This document shows positions 7,849-15,020 of a stretch of DNA of 34,947 nucleotides, piece after piece. Under the pieces are notes generated by a model. That model worked only from the letters and a program-made list of their open reading frames with translations, did not search any database and was not told the DNA's origin. The stretch is taken from positions 1 to 34,947 of the forward strand of contig JAUJOQ010000002.1 of assembly GCA_030447725.1 (NCBI GenBank), in the 5' to 3' direction. The translations under genes and the position numbers were made by a program. The number at the start of each line of letters is the position of its first letter. Position 1 is the first letter of the stretch. Origin of the DNA: Thermoleophilaceae bacterium (GTDB taxonomy: Bacteria > Actinomycetota > Thermoleophilia > Solirubrobacterales > Thermoleophilaceae).

Positions 7849-9192
7849 TCAGTCGGCCGGCAGGCCGGGGATCGAGCCGTTGCGAAAGGCGTCCACGAAG
7901 CGGCGGTGGTCGTCGCGGACGAGCTGGGCGTAGGCCGCCCCGAAGTCGGCCAGCTCGGAGGCGAAGGCCTCCTCCTCTCCATCCACCACGGCCACGATCG
8001 CTTCCTCGGTCTGAAACTCCACCAGCGTCTGGTCGCTGCCGGCGTCGGACACGCAGTGGATCTTGGCGGTGGCCTCCCCGAGGGAACGCAGGAGCGGGAG
8101 GATCTCGTCGGGCTCGGCCACTGCGTCCCAGTCCAGGTCGGCCACGTACGGGGACAGCTCGGACACCACGTAGCCCTCCCCGCCCAGCGCGGACCAGCCG
8201 AGCCAGGGATCGGCGTGGTCTTGGAGCGCGCGCTGGGAGACCGCGGTGCGGTGGCCCTGGTGTGAGAAGTAGTCGCCGATCCGCTCGTCTGACACCACCT
8301 GACTCAGGGCCGCCACGTTGCCCTGCTTCATCGACAGCACCACGTCGTTCTCGAGCGCCTCCGTGCGCCCCTCGATCAGCAGGTTGTACGCCGGCAGGCC
8401 GGCGCTGCCTATCCCGAAGCCGCTGCGTCCCACCACGTCCTTGACGGTGTAGGAGATGCTCGCCTGGCGCTTGGACTCGGGGATCGTCTCGAGGTATGCC
8501 TGGAAGGCCGTGTACACGGCCCCCTGCTCGTCGGCGCCCAGCCGCCTCGCGCCGCGTCCCTCGCGGAACCGGCGCTGATAGCCCTCGACCGTGGTGAGCG
8601 ACTGCAGCAGGTCGATCCGCGTCGCCATGCGGGCCTCCAGGAGCACGTCGTGCACCGCGCCGTCGGTGTTGTCGAGGGTCAGCCGGAAATCCGAGTCGCG
8701 GTCGCCTTCGGCGAACGCCTTCACCTGGGCGAGGTAGCTGTGCGCGAAGCCCTCCACGGCCTTCCGGACGGTGGCGTCAGACAGCGCCTTGCTGAAGCCG
8801 AGCAGGCCGACGCTCGCCGCCAGTCGCCGCAGATCCCACGTGAAGTGCCCCAGATAGGCCTCGTCGAAGTCGTTGACGGCGAAGACGAGCACGCCGTCGG
8901 CGCTCATGTAGGTGCCGTAGTTCTCCGCGTGCAGGTCGCCCTGGATCCAGACCCTCGATGTGCGCTCGTCGGCGAAGCGATCCTCGAGTGAGTCCATGTC
9001 GGCGTAGAAGAGGAAGGCGCTGCCACGGTAGAAGGCGAACGGATCCGCGGCCATCTTGCGGAACTTGCGCCGGAAGGCTCGCTCGTCGTTTTCGATCAGC
9101 TGCGCGAACGCCTCTGTGAGCAGCTCCACGATCTGCTCCTGGCGCTTCTCGTCGTCGCGGGCCAGCTGCTCGATCTCCTTCACGGGCCCCAC
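7849..9192 (-). CDS. DUF2252 family protein (kinase-like fold)
   Basis: Predicted 447 residues, the family's usual size. The motif RVWIQGDLHAENYGTY (80-95) with GDLHAEN resembles the catalytic loop (H-x-D-x-x-x-x-N-like) of aminoglycoside-phosphotransferase/protein-kinase-like folds, and VNDFDEAYLGHFTWDLRRLA resembles the DFD metal-binding segment. Further family features are VGSAGLPAYNLLIEG-like text (here IGSAGLPAYNLLIEG), VVLSMKQGN and the ending AYAQLVRDDHRRF. Biochemical role is not established for the family to my knowledge. Two GTG codons (9192 and 9183) could start it; neither has a strong ribosome binding site, and TAGAGT just upstream would fit a leaderless transcript. It is first in the minus-strand run DUF2252-rluB-aroH-hisC. 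Confidence 0.85.
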   Translation of the reverse strand: MGPVKEIEQLARDDEKRQEQIVELLTEAFAQLIENDERAFRRKFRKMAADPFAFYRGSAFLFYADMDSLEDRFADERTSRVWIQGDLHAENYGTYMSADGVLVFAVNDFDEAYLGHFTWDLRRLAASVGLLGFSKALSDATVRKAVEGFAHSYLAQVKAFAEGDRDSDFRLTLDNTDGAVHDVLLEARMATRIDLLQSLTTVEGYQRRFREGRGARRLGADEQGAVYTAFQAYLETIPESKRQASISYTVKDVVGRSGFGIGSAGLPAYNLLIEGRTEALENDVVLSMKQGNVAALSQVVSDERIGDYFSHQGHRTAVSQRALQDHADPWLGWSALGGEGYVVSELSPYVADLDWDAVAEPDEILPLLRSLGEATAKIHCVSDAGSDQTLVEFQTEEAIVAVVDGEEEAFASELADFGAAYAQLVRDDHRRFVDAFRNGSIPGLPAD

Positions 9193-9227
9193 TCTACGAG
9201 CCGGGCGCGGCTGCCAGACTCACCGGG

Positions 9228-10253
9228 ATGGACCTGGAGCTGCTCGAGAGCACCTTGGCCGGCCTCGGCCAGCCCGCCTTCCGCGCCGGTCAGGTGTGGG
9301 AGTGGACGGCTCGCGGGGCCACCTCCTACGAGCAGATGACCAACCTGCCGGTCGCGCTGAGAGGCGAACTGCAGGAGCGCGTGCCGCTGTCCTCGCTCAG
9401 CGTGGAGCGCGAGGCGCTTGCATCCGATGGCACCGAGAAGGCGCTGTTCGCCACCGCCGACGGGCGGCCGGTGGAGACGGTGCTGATGCGCTATAGGGGT
9501 TCGAAGGGTTCGGCATCCATGCCAGATCCTTCCCGCGACGGGCGCCGCTCGCTCTGTCTCTCGAGCCAGTCCGGCTGCCCGCTGACCTGCAGCTTCTGCG
9601 CCACCGGCAAGATGAAGTTCGGCCGCAACCTCACCACGTCGGAGATCCTCGACCAGGCGCTGCACTTTCGTCGCAAGGAGGCGGTCGACCACGCGGTGTT
9701 CATGGGAATGGGTGAGCCGATGCTCAACATCGACTCGGTGCTGGCCGCCTGCGAGCGCCTGCCCGACATGGGCATCCACCCCTCCCACACGACCATCTCC
9801 ACAGTGGGCTGGATCCCCGGGATCGAGCGGATGACCTCCCACTACGGACCGACGATCCGTCTGGCCCTCTCCCTGCACGCGCCCGACGACGCGCTGCGCT
9901 CGGAGATCATGCCGGTCAACGACCGCTACCCGCTGGCGGACGTGCTCGACGCCTGCCGGCGCTGGCACGAGGTGCGCAAGCGCAAGGTCTACATCGAGTA
10001 CCTGATGCTTTCGGGCGTCAACGACCGCTACGAGCAGGCGCTGGCGCTGGCCCGCCTGCTGGCGCCCCGCACCGCCTTCAAGGTGAACCTGATCCCGTAC
10101 AACCCGACGGACTCGCCGGTCGAGGGATCGAGCCGCGAGGCGATCGCCGCCTTCCGCGACGCGCTCGAGGAGCGCGGTGTGCCGGCCACGGTCAGGCTGA
10201 CGCGGGGGCGCGATATCGACGCTGCCTGCGGACAGCTCGCGGCAAGCCGCTGA
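9228..10253 (+). CDS. rlmN: Dual-specificity rRNA/tRNA adenine-C2 methyltransferase RlmN
   Basis: Predicted 341 residues. This radical-SAM enzyme methylates C2 of A2503 in 23S rRNA and A37 in some tRNAs. The radical-SAM cluster is CPLTCSFC (Cys117, Cys121, Cys124); FMGMGEPMLN, STVGWIPGI, LALSLHAPDD and YIEYLMLSGVND are all family signatures, and the C-terminal Cys of DIDAACGQL is the expected methyl-carrying cysteine. Residues 91-103 (GSKGSASMPDPSR) are extra: in typical family members VETVLMRYR runs straight into DGRRS..C. This insert coincides with a DNA palindrome at 9503-9532. The insert lies in a surface loop between the N-terminal domain and the radical-SAM barrel, so activity may be kept. 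The 3' end is only 7 bases from the stop of the convergent next gene. Confidence 0.95.
   Translation: MDLELLESTLAGLGQPAFRAGQVWEWTARGATSYEQMTNLPVALRGELQERVPLSSLSVEREALASDGTEKALFATADGRPVETVLMRYRGSKGSASMPDPSRDGRRSLCLSSQSGCPLTCSFCATGKMKFGRNLTTSEILDQALHFRRKEAVDHAVFMGMGEPMLNIDSVLAACERLPDMGIHPSHTTISTVGWIPGIERMTSHYGPTIRLALSLHAPDDALRSEIMPVNDRYPLADVLDACRRWHEVRKRKVYIEYLMLSGVNDRYEQALALARLLAPRTAFKVNLIPYNPTDSPVEGSSREAIAAFRDALEERGVPATVRLTRGRDIDAACGQLAASR
9503..9532. repeat. Imperfect palindromic element inserted in frame in rlmN
   Basis: The left arm GAAGGGTTCGGCAT (9503-9516) and right arm ATGCCAGATCCTTC (9519-9532) pair at 11 of 14 positions around a 2-base centre. It lies within the 39 bases that encode 13 residues absent from usual RlmN proteins. 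No second copy was found in this window. Confidence 0.55.
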
Positions 10254-10260
10254 GCCGCGA

Positions 10261-11268
10261 CTACTCGAACCGGGGCGGGCCCGGACCGACCTTCGAGATC
10301 GCCTGGAGGGTCCCCGACGGGCTCCCGAAGTAGTAGATGTTCTCACCGTCGACGGCATAGCTTAAGGTGCTGGGGGGCAAGCCCGACGAGCCCTCCAGGG
10401 AACGCCCTTCGCGACTCAGCTTCGTACTGGGCGCCGCGCCCCTCGCGGGGGCCCGGAACAGGTCATTGACCTGCGCGTCCCCGTCGCGGCCGCCATCTTT
10501 GCGCCTCCAGTACACGAACCCCTCGTCGAGGGAGACACCTTCGAAGTACACACCGGCGTACTTGTCGCCCCTCTTGTCCGTTCGGTAGCGACCGACCGCC
10601 ACGCGACGCGAGCGGCGAACGCCGATCGGCTTGACGCGCACCTCGGTGATCCCGAGCTCTTCGATCGTGCTGTCCGAACTGCCCTTGCGAAGCACACGGT
10701 CGGTCTCGAAGGCGACCACCCCGTTTGACACGTCCCAGCTCGGAGGAACCGTGCGCAGCAGGCGGCGCGCGGGTCGCCCGGGACGCTTCGCGAAGACCCC
10801 CCCGGGGCAGCGGTTGACCGCCTTGCGAGCCGATCTCCTCACTCGCTCGAAGTAGAGGACGCCCCGCTGCATCAGGCCACCGAACTCTTCGCACCGGTCG
10901 CGCGACACGGCGAGGCGCGTCGTGCGGCGCGTGTCGAAGTCATACCTGTAGAGATCGTAGGAGTAGGTGAACGTGACCACTGGACGCAGGGCCGCGTCCG
11001 TGCCTAGGTCGAGGTCCATGAACGCCTCGTTGTCGGCCTCGGTGAGACTCCCAAGGGGGGAGGCGCCCGGGCCAAAGCCCTCGAACAGCTCCCTGGGCGC
11101 GTTCTCTTCCTGACTGCCGGAGAACAGGAACCGCCCGCCCTCGGCCGCGATCACCCCGCTGACACCGCCGTCCTCGGGCTCGAAGACCTCGTCGGCCGAA
11201 GCCGTCGCGGGACCGGCCAGCAGCGACAGGGCGAGGACGAGGGTGGCGATCGATCGCGGAGGCGTCAT
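10261..11268 (-). CDS. Exported protein of unknown function
   Basis: Predicted 335 residues. The N-terminus MTPPRSIATLVLALSLLAGPATASA is a clear Sec signal peptide with cleavage likely after ASA. The mature part has repeated beta-strand text (GGRFLFSG, VVTFTYSYDLYRYDFDTRR, GVVAFETDRVLRK, GFVYWRRKDGG, ENIYYFGSPSG), as in the beta-propeller-like or lipoprotein-anchored exported proteins common in this group, but no recognised motif or active site. There are two Cys (RDRCEEF, VNRCPGG), which could form a disulfide. The ATG at 11268 has no strong ribosome binding site. It follows the small protein gene by 56 bases on the same strand. Confidence 0.7.
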   Translation of the reverse strand: MTPPRSIATLVLALSLLAGPATASADEVFEPEDGGVSGVIAAEGGRFLFSGSQEENAPRELFEGFGPGASPLGSLTEADNEAFMDLDLGTDAALRPVVTFTYSYDLYRYDFDTRRTTRLAVSRDRCEEFGGLMQRGVLYFERVRRSARKAVNRCPGGVFAKRPGRPARRLLRTVPPSWDVSNGVVAFETDRVLRKGSSDSTIEELGITEVRVKPIGVRRSRRVAVGRYRTDKRGDKYAGVYFEGVSLDEGFVYWRRKDGGRDGDAQVNDLFRAPARGAAPSTKLSREGRSLEGSSGLPPSTLSYAVDGENIYYFGSPSGTLQAISKVGPGPPRFE

Positions 11269-11324
11269 GCAGAACCTAATCCTCGTGACAGGGGAAGTTG
11301 CGCCGGCGAAGGAGATCCTGAAGC

Positions 11325-11777
11325 CTACCCCGACGCCTGGGCGCGAAGGCGCCGGCGCAGCCGGCCGGCGCGCCTCGGGCTCCTCTGTGCTCGCACGAGC
11401 TGTTCGCGGCGCAGCTGCAGCATCGCCAGAGCCTGGGCGGTGCGCTCGAACGGATCGGAGAACGGGTGCGACCCGTCCAGAGGCAGGGCGGCCACGAGCC
11501 GGCCGTCAACCTCGGCGACGAGCGCGGGCGTACCGTCATAGAGAGCGCCGTCGAGCTGGGCGAGACGGCCGAGGGCGACGGCATCGCTCGTGCGCGAAAG
11601 GCGGATCGTCAGGGGAATGGTGCGGTGCTCGCCGGAGAGTCCTCGCTCCGGTGCTCGCCGGAGAGCCCTCGCTCCGGTGCTCGCCGGAACGGCGTTCCGG
11701 CTGCGCTCCTCCCACGGCGTTCCGGCTGCGCTCCTCCCACGACGTTCCGGCTGTGCTCCTCCCAGGATGTCATTCAT
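11325..11777 (-). CDS. Small conserved protein with a repeat-derived N-terminus
   Basis: Predicted 150 residues. The conserved part (from about residue 50) reads PLTIRLSRTSDAVALGRLAQ, then LDGALYDGTPALVAEVDGRLVAAL, DPFERTAQALAMLQLRREQL and a very basic tail. It resembles small actinobacterial proteins built from the first strands of a GNAT fold (IRxATxxDAxALxRLAxLD...VLVAEVDGxLVAALsl...ADPF). No acetyl-CoA loop is present, so enzymatic activity is doubtful. The ATG at 11777 overlaps the stop of the EamA gene (ATGA), which fixes the start. Between this start and the conserved part lie about 45 residues, mostly encoded by a palindromic repeat array (11624-11763) translated in frame. Whether the Arg-rich leader is kept or removed is unknown. 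Confidence 0.6.
   Translation of the reverse strand: MNDILGGAQPERRGRSAAGTPWEERSRNAVPASTGARALRRAPERGLSGEHRTIPLTIRLSRTSDAVALGRLAQLDGALYDGTPALVAEVDGRLVAALPLDGSHPFSDPFERTAQALAMLQLRREQLVRAQRSPRRAGRLRRRLRAQASG
11624..11763. repeat. Palindromic repeat array (tandem left and right arms) at the start of a gene
   Basis: Two 26-base units beginning GGTGCTCGCCGGAGAG (11624-11649 and 11650-11675) are followed by a third partial unit that forms a palindrome centred on CCGGAACGGCGTTCCGG. The right arm unit ACGGCGTTCCGGCTGCGC plus TCCTCCC is then repeated (11714-11738 and, with two changes, 11739-11763). The core at 11673-11713 (41 bases) is identical to the murC copy at 31217-31257, read on the other strand, except for one central base. 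The array therefore looks like one mobile palindrome whose two halves were each amplified in tandem. Confidence 0.8.
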
Positions 11778-12694
11778 CGGGCTGCCTCCGGTGGTGGTGG
11801 AGAGGGCACGGTGACCGCTACCTTGGGTTGCCACGGCAGGCGGCCCTCGGCCGCCAGCCAGGATCCGCCGAGGATCAGCACCAGTCCCGCGAACGTCGCG
11901 GCGGTGAAAGACTCGTCGAGCAGGAGCACCCCGTAGAGCACGGAGAACCCCGGGGCCACGTAGGCCACGAGCGACGAGCGGGTAGGCCCGACCTCGGCGA
12001 TGAGGGTGTAGAAGAGAAGGAAGGCGATGCCCGTGCCGCCCACCCCGAGGGCGAAGAGCGACGCGAAGGTGTCCAGGCCGGGCACCTCGGAGGGGAAGGT
12101 GGCCGCTGCGAGCGGCGCCATCATCAGGGCGCTCGCCCCCATCGCGCTGGCCACCACGCCTACCGGCTGGGCGTCCGAGAGGTTGCGACGGAGGTAGAAG
12201 GCGCCCAGGGCGTAACCCAGGCTGGCCAGCACCACCATCAGCCCGCCGATCAGGGCCGCGGAGCCGCCACCGGCATCGATCCCGAGCAGCAGCACCACGC
12301 CGGCGATGCCCAGGCCGACCCCGAAGATCGCGACTCCGCGGGCGCGTGCCGCGCGCTCGAGGCGAATCGCGAGCAGGAAGCTGAAGATCGGGGCCGTGGC
12401 CACGAGGATCCCGGTGAGCGACGAAGACAGCTCCTGTTCACCGACGGAGATCAGCAGGAAGGGCGCGGCCACCTGCAGGAGGGCGAGGATGGCCACCGTG
12501 CCGGGACGCCCGCGCAGGCCGTCGAGCGCGGCGCTGCGGATCGCGAAGGGCAGCAGCACCAGCGCGGCCAATGCGGTGCGCACGAACACCACCATCGCGG
12601 GCGAGACATCCTCGAGCGCCACCTTGATGAAGAGGTAGGAGGCCCCCCACAGGGCCGAGAGCGAGAGAAACTGGATCCAGGAGCGACGGGTCAT
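11774..12694 (-). CDS. EamA-family (drug/metabolite transporter) permease
   Basis: Predicted 306 residues with ten hydrophobic segments in two homologous halves, as expected for EamA/DMT exporters. The first half starts FLSLSALWGASYLFIKVAL with the family's W-G-x-x-Y/F-x-x-x-K pattern; the second starts at about residue 145 (ALIGGLMVVLASLGYALGAFYL) and includes GTGIAFLLFYTLIAEVGPTRSSLVAYVAPGFSVLYGVLLLDE, the usual signature before the last helices. Such proteins typically export amino acids or small metabolites; the substrate is not deducible. ATG 12694 precedes MTRRSWIQFL; an upstream in-frame ATG at 12727 is possible. It is divergent from a LysR regulator 76 bases away, the likely controller, and translationally coupled to the small downstream gene. 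Confidence 0.88.
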   Translation of the reverse strand: MTRRSWIQFLSLSALWGASYLFIKVALEDVSPAMVVFVRTALAALVLLPFAIRSAALDGLRGRPGTVAILALLQVAAPFLLISVGEQELSSSLTGILVATAPIFSFLLAIRLERAARARGVAIFGVGLGIAGVVLLLGIDAGGGSAALIGGLMVVLASLGYALGAFYLRRNLSDAQPVGVVASAMGASALMMAPLAAATFPSEVPGLDTFASLFALGVGGTGIAFLLFYTLIAEVGPTRSSLVAYVAPGFSVLYGVLLLDESFTAATFAGLVLILGGSWLAAEGRLPWQPKVAVTVPSPPPPEAAR

Positions 12695-12748
12695 GGGCGT
12701 GGGTCGAGGATGGCACCCGGTCGGCATCAGTTCAAATGACGGTTTTCC

Positions 12749-12759
12749 ATCGGTGCGAT
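12749..12759. promoter_or_regulatory. Candidate LysR operator between the divergent EamA and LysR genes
   Basis: ATCGgtgCGAT is an 11-base perfect dyad in the 76-base divergent intergenic region. It starts 12 bases before the LysR ATG, in a spot A/T-rich enough to hold promoter elements (CAAATGACGGTTTTCC, GATAAG). LysR proteins usually bind such T/A-ended dyads near their own gene. Short, so it could be chance. Confidence 0.35.
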
Positions 12760-12770
12760 AAGCTGGGCTA

Positions 12771-13703
12771 ATGCTCGACGTCCGTCGCATGAAGGTCCTC
12801 CGCGAGGTCGCCGCCCGCGGGTCGTTCTCCGCCGCCGCCGAGTCGCTGTCGTTCACCCAGTCCGCAATCTCACAACAGGTGGCGGCGCTGGAACGTGAGA
12901 CCGGGGCGACTCTCCTCGAGCGCGGCTCCCGGGGAGTCCGGCTCACGGATGCGGGCCGCGCGCTGGTATGCCACACCGACGCGATCCTCACCCGCCTCGA
13001 CGACGCGGAGGAGGAGCTGGCCGCCCTCGCGGGCCTGCGTGGCGGGCGGCTGCGACTCGCCTCCTTCCAGAGCGCGGGCGCCACCCTCGTGCCGCGCGCC
13101 GTCGCCGCCTTCCAGGGCCGCCATCCCGAGGTGGAGCTGAGCATGGTCGAGGCCGAGCCCGATGACGCCCAGGACCGCTTGCGCTCCGGGGAGATCGATC
13201 TGGCACTGGTCTATGACTTCGAGCCGGTGCCGGGGTCGCTGGGCGCCGATCTCGAGCTCTTCGAGCTCATCGACGACCGCTACGAGGCCGTCGTGGCCAA
13301 GGACCACCCACTGGCCGGGCGCCAACGCCTCAAGATGGCCGACCTCAAGGACGACCCGTGGATCGCCAGCAGCCCGCGCTGCGGATGCCGGGCAATCACC
13401 GAGCGCGCCTGCGGCGACGCCGGGTTCGAGGCGCGCGTGGCCTTCGAGGCCGACGAGACCATGTCCGCCATGGCGCTGGTGGCGGCGGGCGTGGGGGTCA
13501 CGATCTTTCCCCGCCTGGCGCTCAGCCCACTCCACCCCGGCGTCGTCGCCCGCTCGCTGGGCCGGGACGCGCCTGTGCGCAGGATCTGGGCCGCGCGGCT
13601 CTCCGACGGCTACCGCTCGCCCGCCAGCGAGGCGATGGTGCAGATCCTTCTCGATGTGGCGGAGGAGTTTCGCGAGAGCGTGCCGCTGGCGGCGGCCTCT
13701 TAG
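12771..13703 (+). CDS. LysR-family transcriptional regulator
   Basis: Predicted 310 residues, the usual family length. The N-terminal winged HTH is plain: MKVLREVAARGSFSAAAESL and SFTQSAISQQVAALERETGA, followed by TLLERGSRGVRLTDAGRAL. A linker helix follows and then the periplasmic-binding-like effector domain from about residue 90 (GGRLRLASFQSAGATLVPRA, VELSMVEAEPDDAQDRLRSGEIDLALVYD, GVGVTIFPRLAL). The effector is unknown. Divergent placement next to the EamA permease is the classic arrangement of a LysR regulator and its target exporter. ATG 12771 is the first codon of the conserved start. It converges on scpB with only 5 bases between the stops. Confidence 0.92.
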   Translation: MLDVRRMKVLREVAARGSFSAAAESLSFTQSAISQQVAALERETGATLLERGSRGVRLTDAGRALVCHTDAILTRLDDAEEELAALAGLRGGRLRLASFQSAGATLVPRAVAAFQGRHPEVELSMVEAEPDDAQDRLRSGEIDLALVYDFEPVPGSLGADLELFELIDDRYEAVVAKDHPLAGRQRLKMADLKDDPWIASSPRCGCRAITERACGDAGFEARVAFEADETMSAMALVAAGVGVTIFPRLALSPLHPGVVARSLGRDAPVRRIWAARLSDGYRSPASEAMVQILLDVAEEFRESVPLAAAS

Positions 13704-13708
13704 GCGCC

Positions 13709-14281
13709 CTACGACTCGGCGCGCGCCTCGCCGGCCTTGAGCAGCCGCTCGCGCAACTCGCGCTCGTCCTCGGGCGAGGGGTCGAACTGCGACACGTCGG
13801 GCAGGGCGTCGAGCGCCTCCAGCCCGAACAGCTTCTGGAACAGCTCGGAGGTCCGGTAGAGCACCGCTCCGAAGCGCGAGCGCCCCGACTCCTCGATCAG
13901 CCCCCGCTCGAGCAGCGTGCCCACCGCGGACTCCGACGCCACACCCCGGATCCGGGCGATCTCCGGCCGCGACACCGGCTGCAGGTAGGCCACGATGCCG
14001 AGGCACTCGGCCTGCGCCTGCGTCAGCGGCGGGGTGCGCGGCCGCGCCAGCAGGCGCCGGGCCGCGCGCTCGGCCACCGGATCGGTGGCGAGCGCAAAGC
14101 CGCCCGCAATCTCGCGCAGCACCACCCCGCGATAGCCCTCGGCGTAGTGCTCGCGCAGCCGCGCGAGCGCCTCGATCACCTCGCCCTCGGAGGACTCGCA
14201 CGCATCCGCCAGCCGCTCGACGGAGATCGGCTCCGAGGAGAGAAACAGCAGCGCCTCCACCACGCGGGCCAGCTCGTTCAC
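13709..14281 (-). CDS. scpB: Segregation and condensation protein B
   Basis: Predicted 190 residues, normal length. ScpB dimers form two winged-helix domains that bind ScpA and, with Smc, build the condensin-like complex that compacts and separates chromosomes. Conserved text includes the start VEALLFLSSEPISVERLADA, FALATDPVAERAARRLL, LTQAQAECLGIVAYLQPVSRPEIARIRGV and LLERGLIEESGR, all typical. The GTG start at 14281 overlaps the scpA stop as GTGA, so the two are coupled. In many bacteria rluB follows scpB directly; here a plus-strand LysR gene and about 6 kb of other genes intervene. Confidence 0.93.
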   Translation of the reverse strand: MNELARVVEALLFLSSEPISVERLADACESSEGEVIEALARLREHYAEGYRGVVLREIAGGFALATDPVAERAARRLLARPRTPPLTQAQAECLGIVAYLQPVSRPEIARIRGVASESAVGTLLERGLIEESGRSRFGAVLYRTSELFQKLFGLEALDALPDVSQFDPSPEDERELRERLLKAGEARAES

Positions 14282-15009
14282 AGGCCGCCCTCCGCCCGCA
14301 CGGTGATCGGCCCGAAGGGCTCGCGCTGGTCCCAGCTGGCCTCGCCCGCCTTGTAGAGCTCGAGCAGGGCGAACAAGGTGACCGCCTCGGTCAGGCGGTC
14401 CGCTCCCTTCACGGCCTCGTCGAAGGAGAACCGGCCCGTCCGGCCGAGCAGCGAGCGCAAATGCGAAAGGCGCTGCTCGAGCGACACGTGCGCGCGGCTC
14501 ACGTGATCCAGATCGAGATTGGGCGGCAGCGCCAGCAGGCCGCCGACCGCCTCGCCGAGCAACGTCGGGTGATAGACGGCCTCGGCGGCCTCGATCGCCA
14601 CCCGGCGCAGACCGGGAGGCAGCGGCGCCTCGCGGTAGCGAAAGCCGTCCTCGGAGGCCAGCCGCTGATGCAGGTGCGTGGCCGCGGCCTTGTAGCGGCG
14701 GTACTCGAGCATCCGGGCCAGCAGCTCCTCCGCCGCCTCCCCCGGCTCGAGATCCAGTCCGTCCTCGTCCTCGGCGGGGAGCATCAGGCGCGACTTGAGC
14801 TCGAGCAGCGCGGCGATCAGCACCAGGAACTCCGTGGCCGCCTCCAGATCGAGCTCGCCCGTGCGCTCGAGGTGATCGATGTAGGCGATCACGACGTCGG
14901 CCAGGGCGACCTCGAGCAGATCGACCTCCTCGCGCAACACGAGCGTGAGCAGCAGATCGAACGGGCCCTGGAAGACCTCGAGATCGAGGTCTAGCTCTGC
15001 AACCGACAT
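14278..15009 (-). CDS. scpA: Segregation and condensation protein A
   Basis: Predicted 243 residues. ScpA is the kleisin that bridges the Smc heads. The family start is clear: LEVFQGPFDLLLTLVLREEVDLLEVALADV, then YIDHLERTGELDLEAATEFLVLIAALLELKSRLMLP, the acidic linker DEDGLDLEPGEAAEELLARMLEYRRYK and the C-terminal winged helix ending LFALLELYKAGEASWDQREPFGPI. ATG 15009 is chosen; GTG immediately before it at 15012 is an alternative. It lies 11 bases after the upstream sulfatase-like gene and overlaps scpB by 4 bases, in one operon starting with trpS. Confidence 0.93.
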   Translation of the reverse strand: MSVAELDLDLEVFQGPFDLLLTLVLREEVDLLEVALADVVIAYIDHLERTGELDLEAATEFLVLIAALLELKSRLMLPAEDEDGLDLEPGEAAEELLARMLEYRRYKAAATHLHQRLASEDGFRYREAPLPPGLRRVAIEAAEAVYHPTLLGEAVGGLLALPPNLDLDHVSRAHVSLEQRLSHLRSLLGRTGRFSFDEAVKGADRLTEAVTLFALLELYKAGEASWDQREPFGPITVRAEGGL

Positions 15010-15020
15010 CACGCCGCAGA

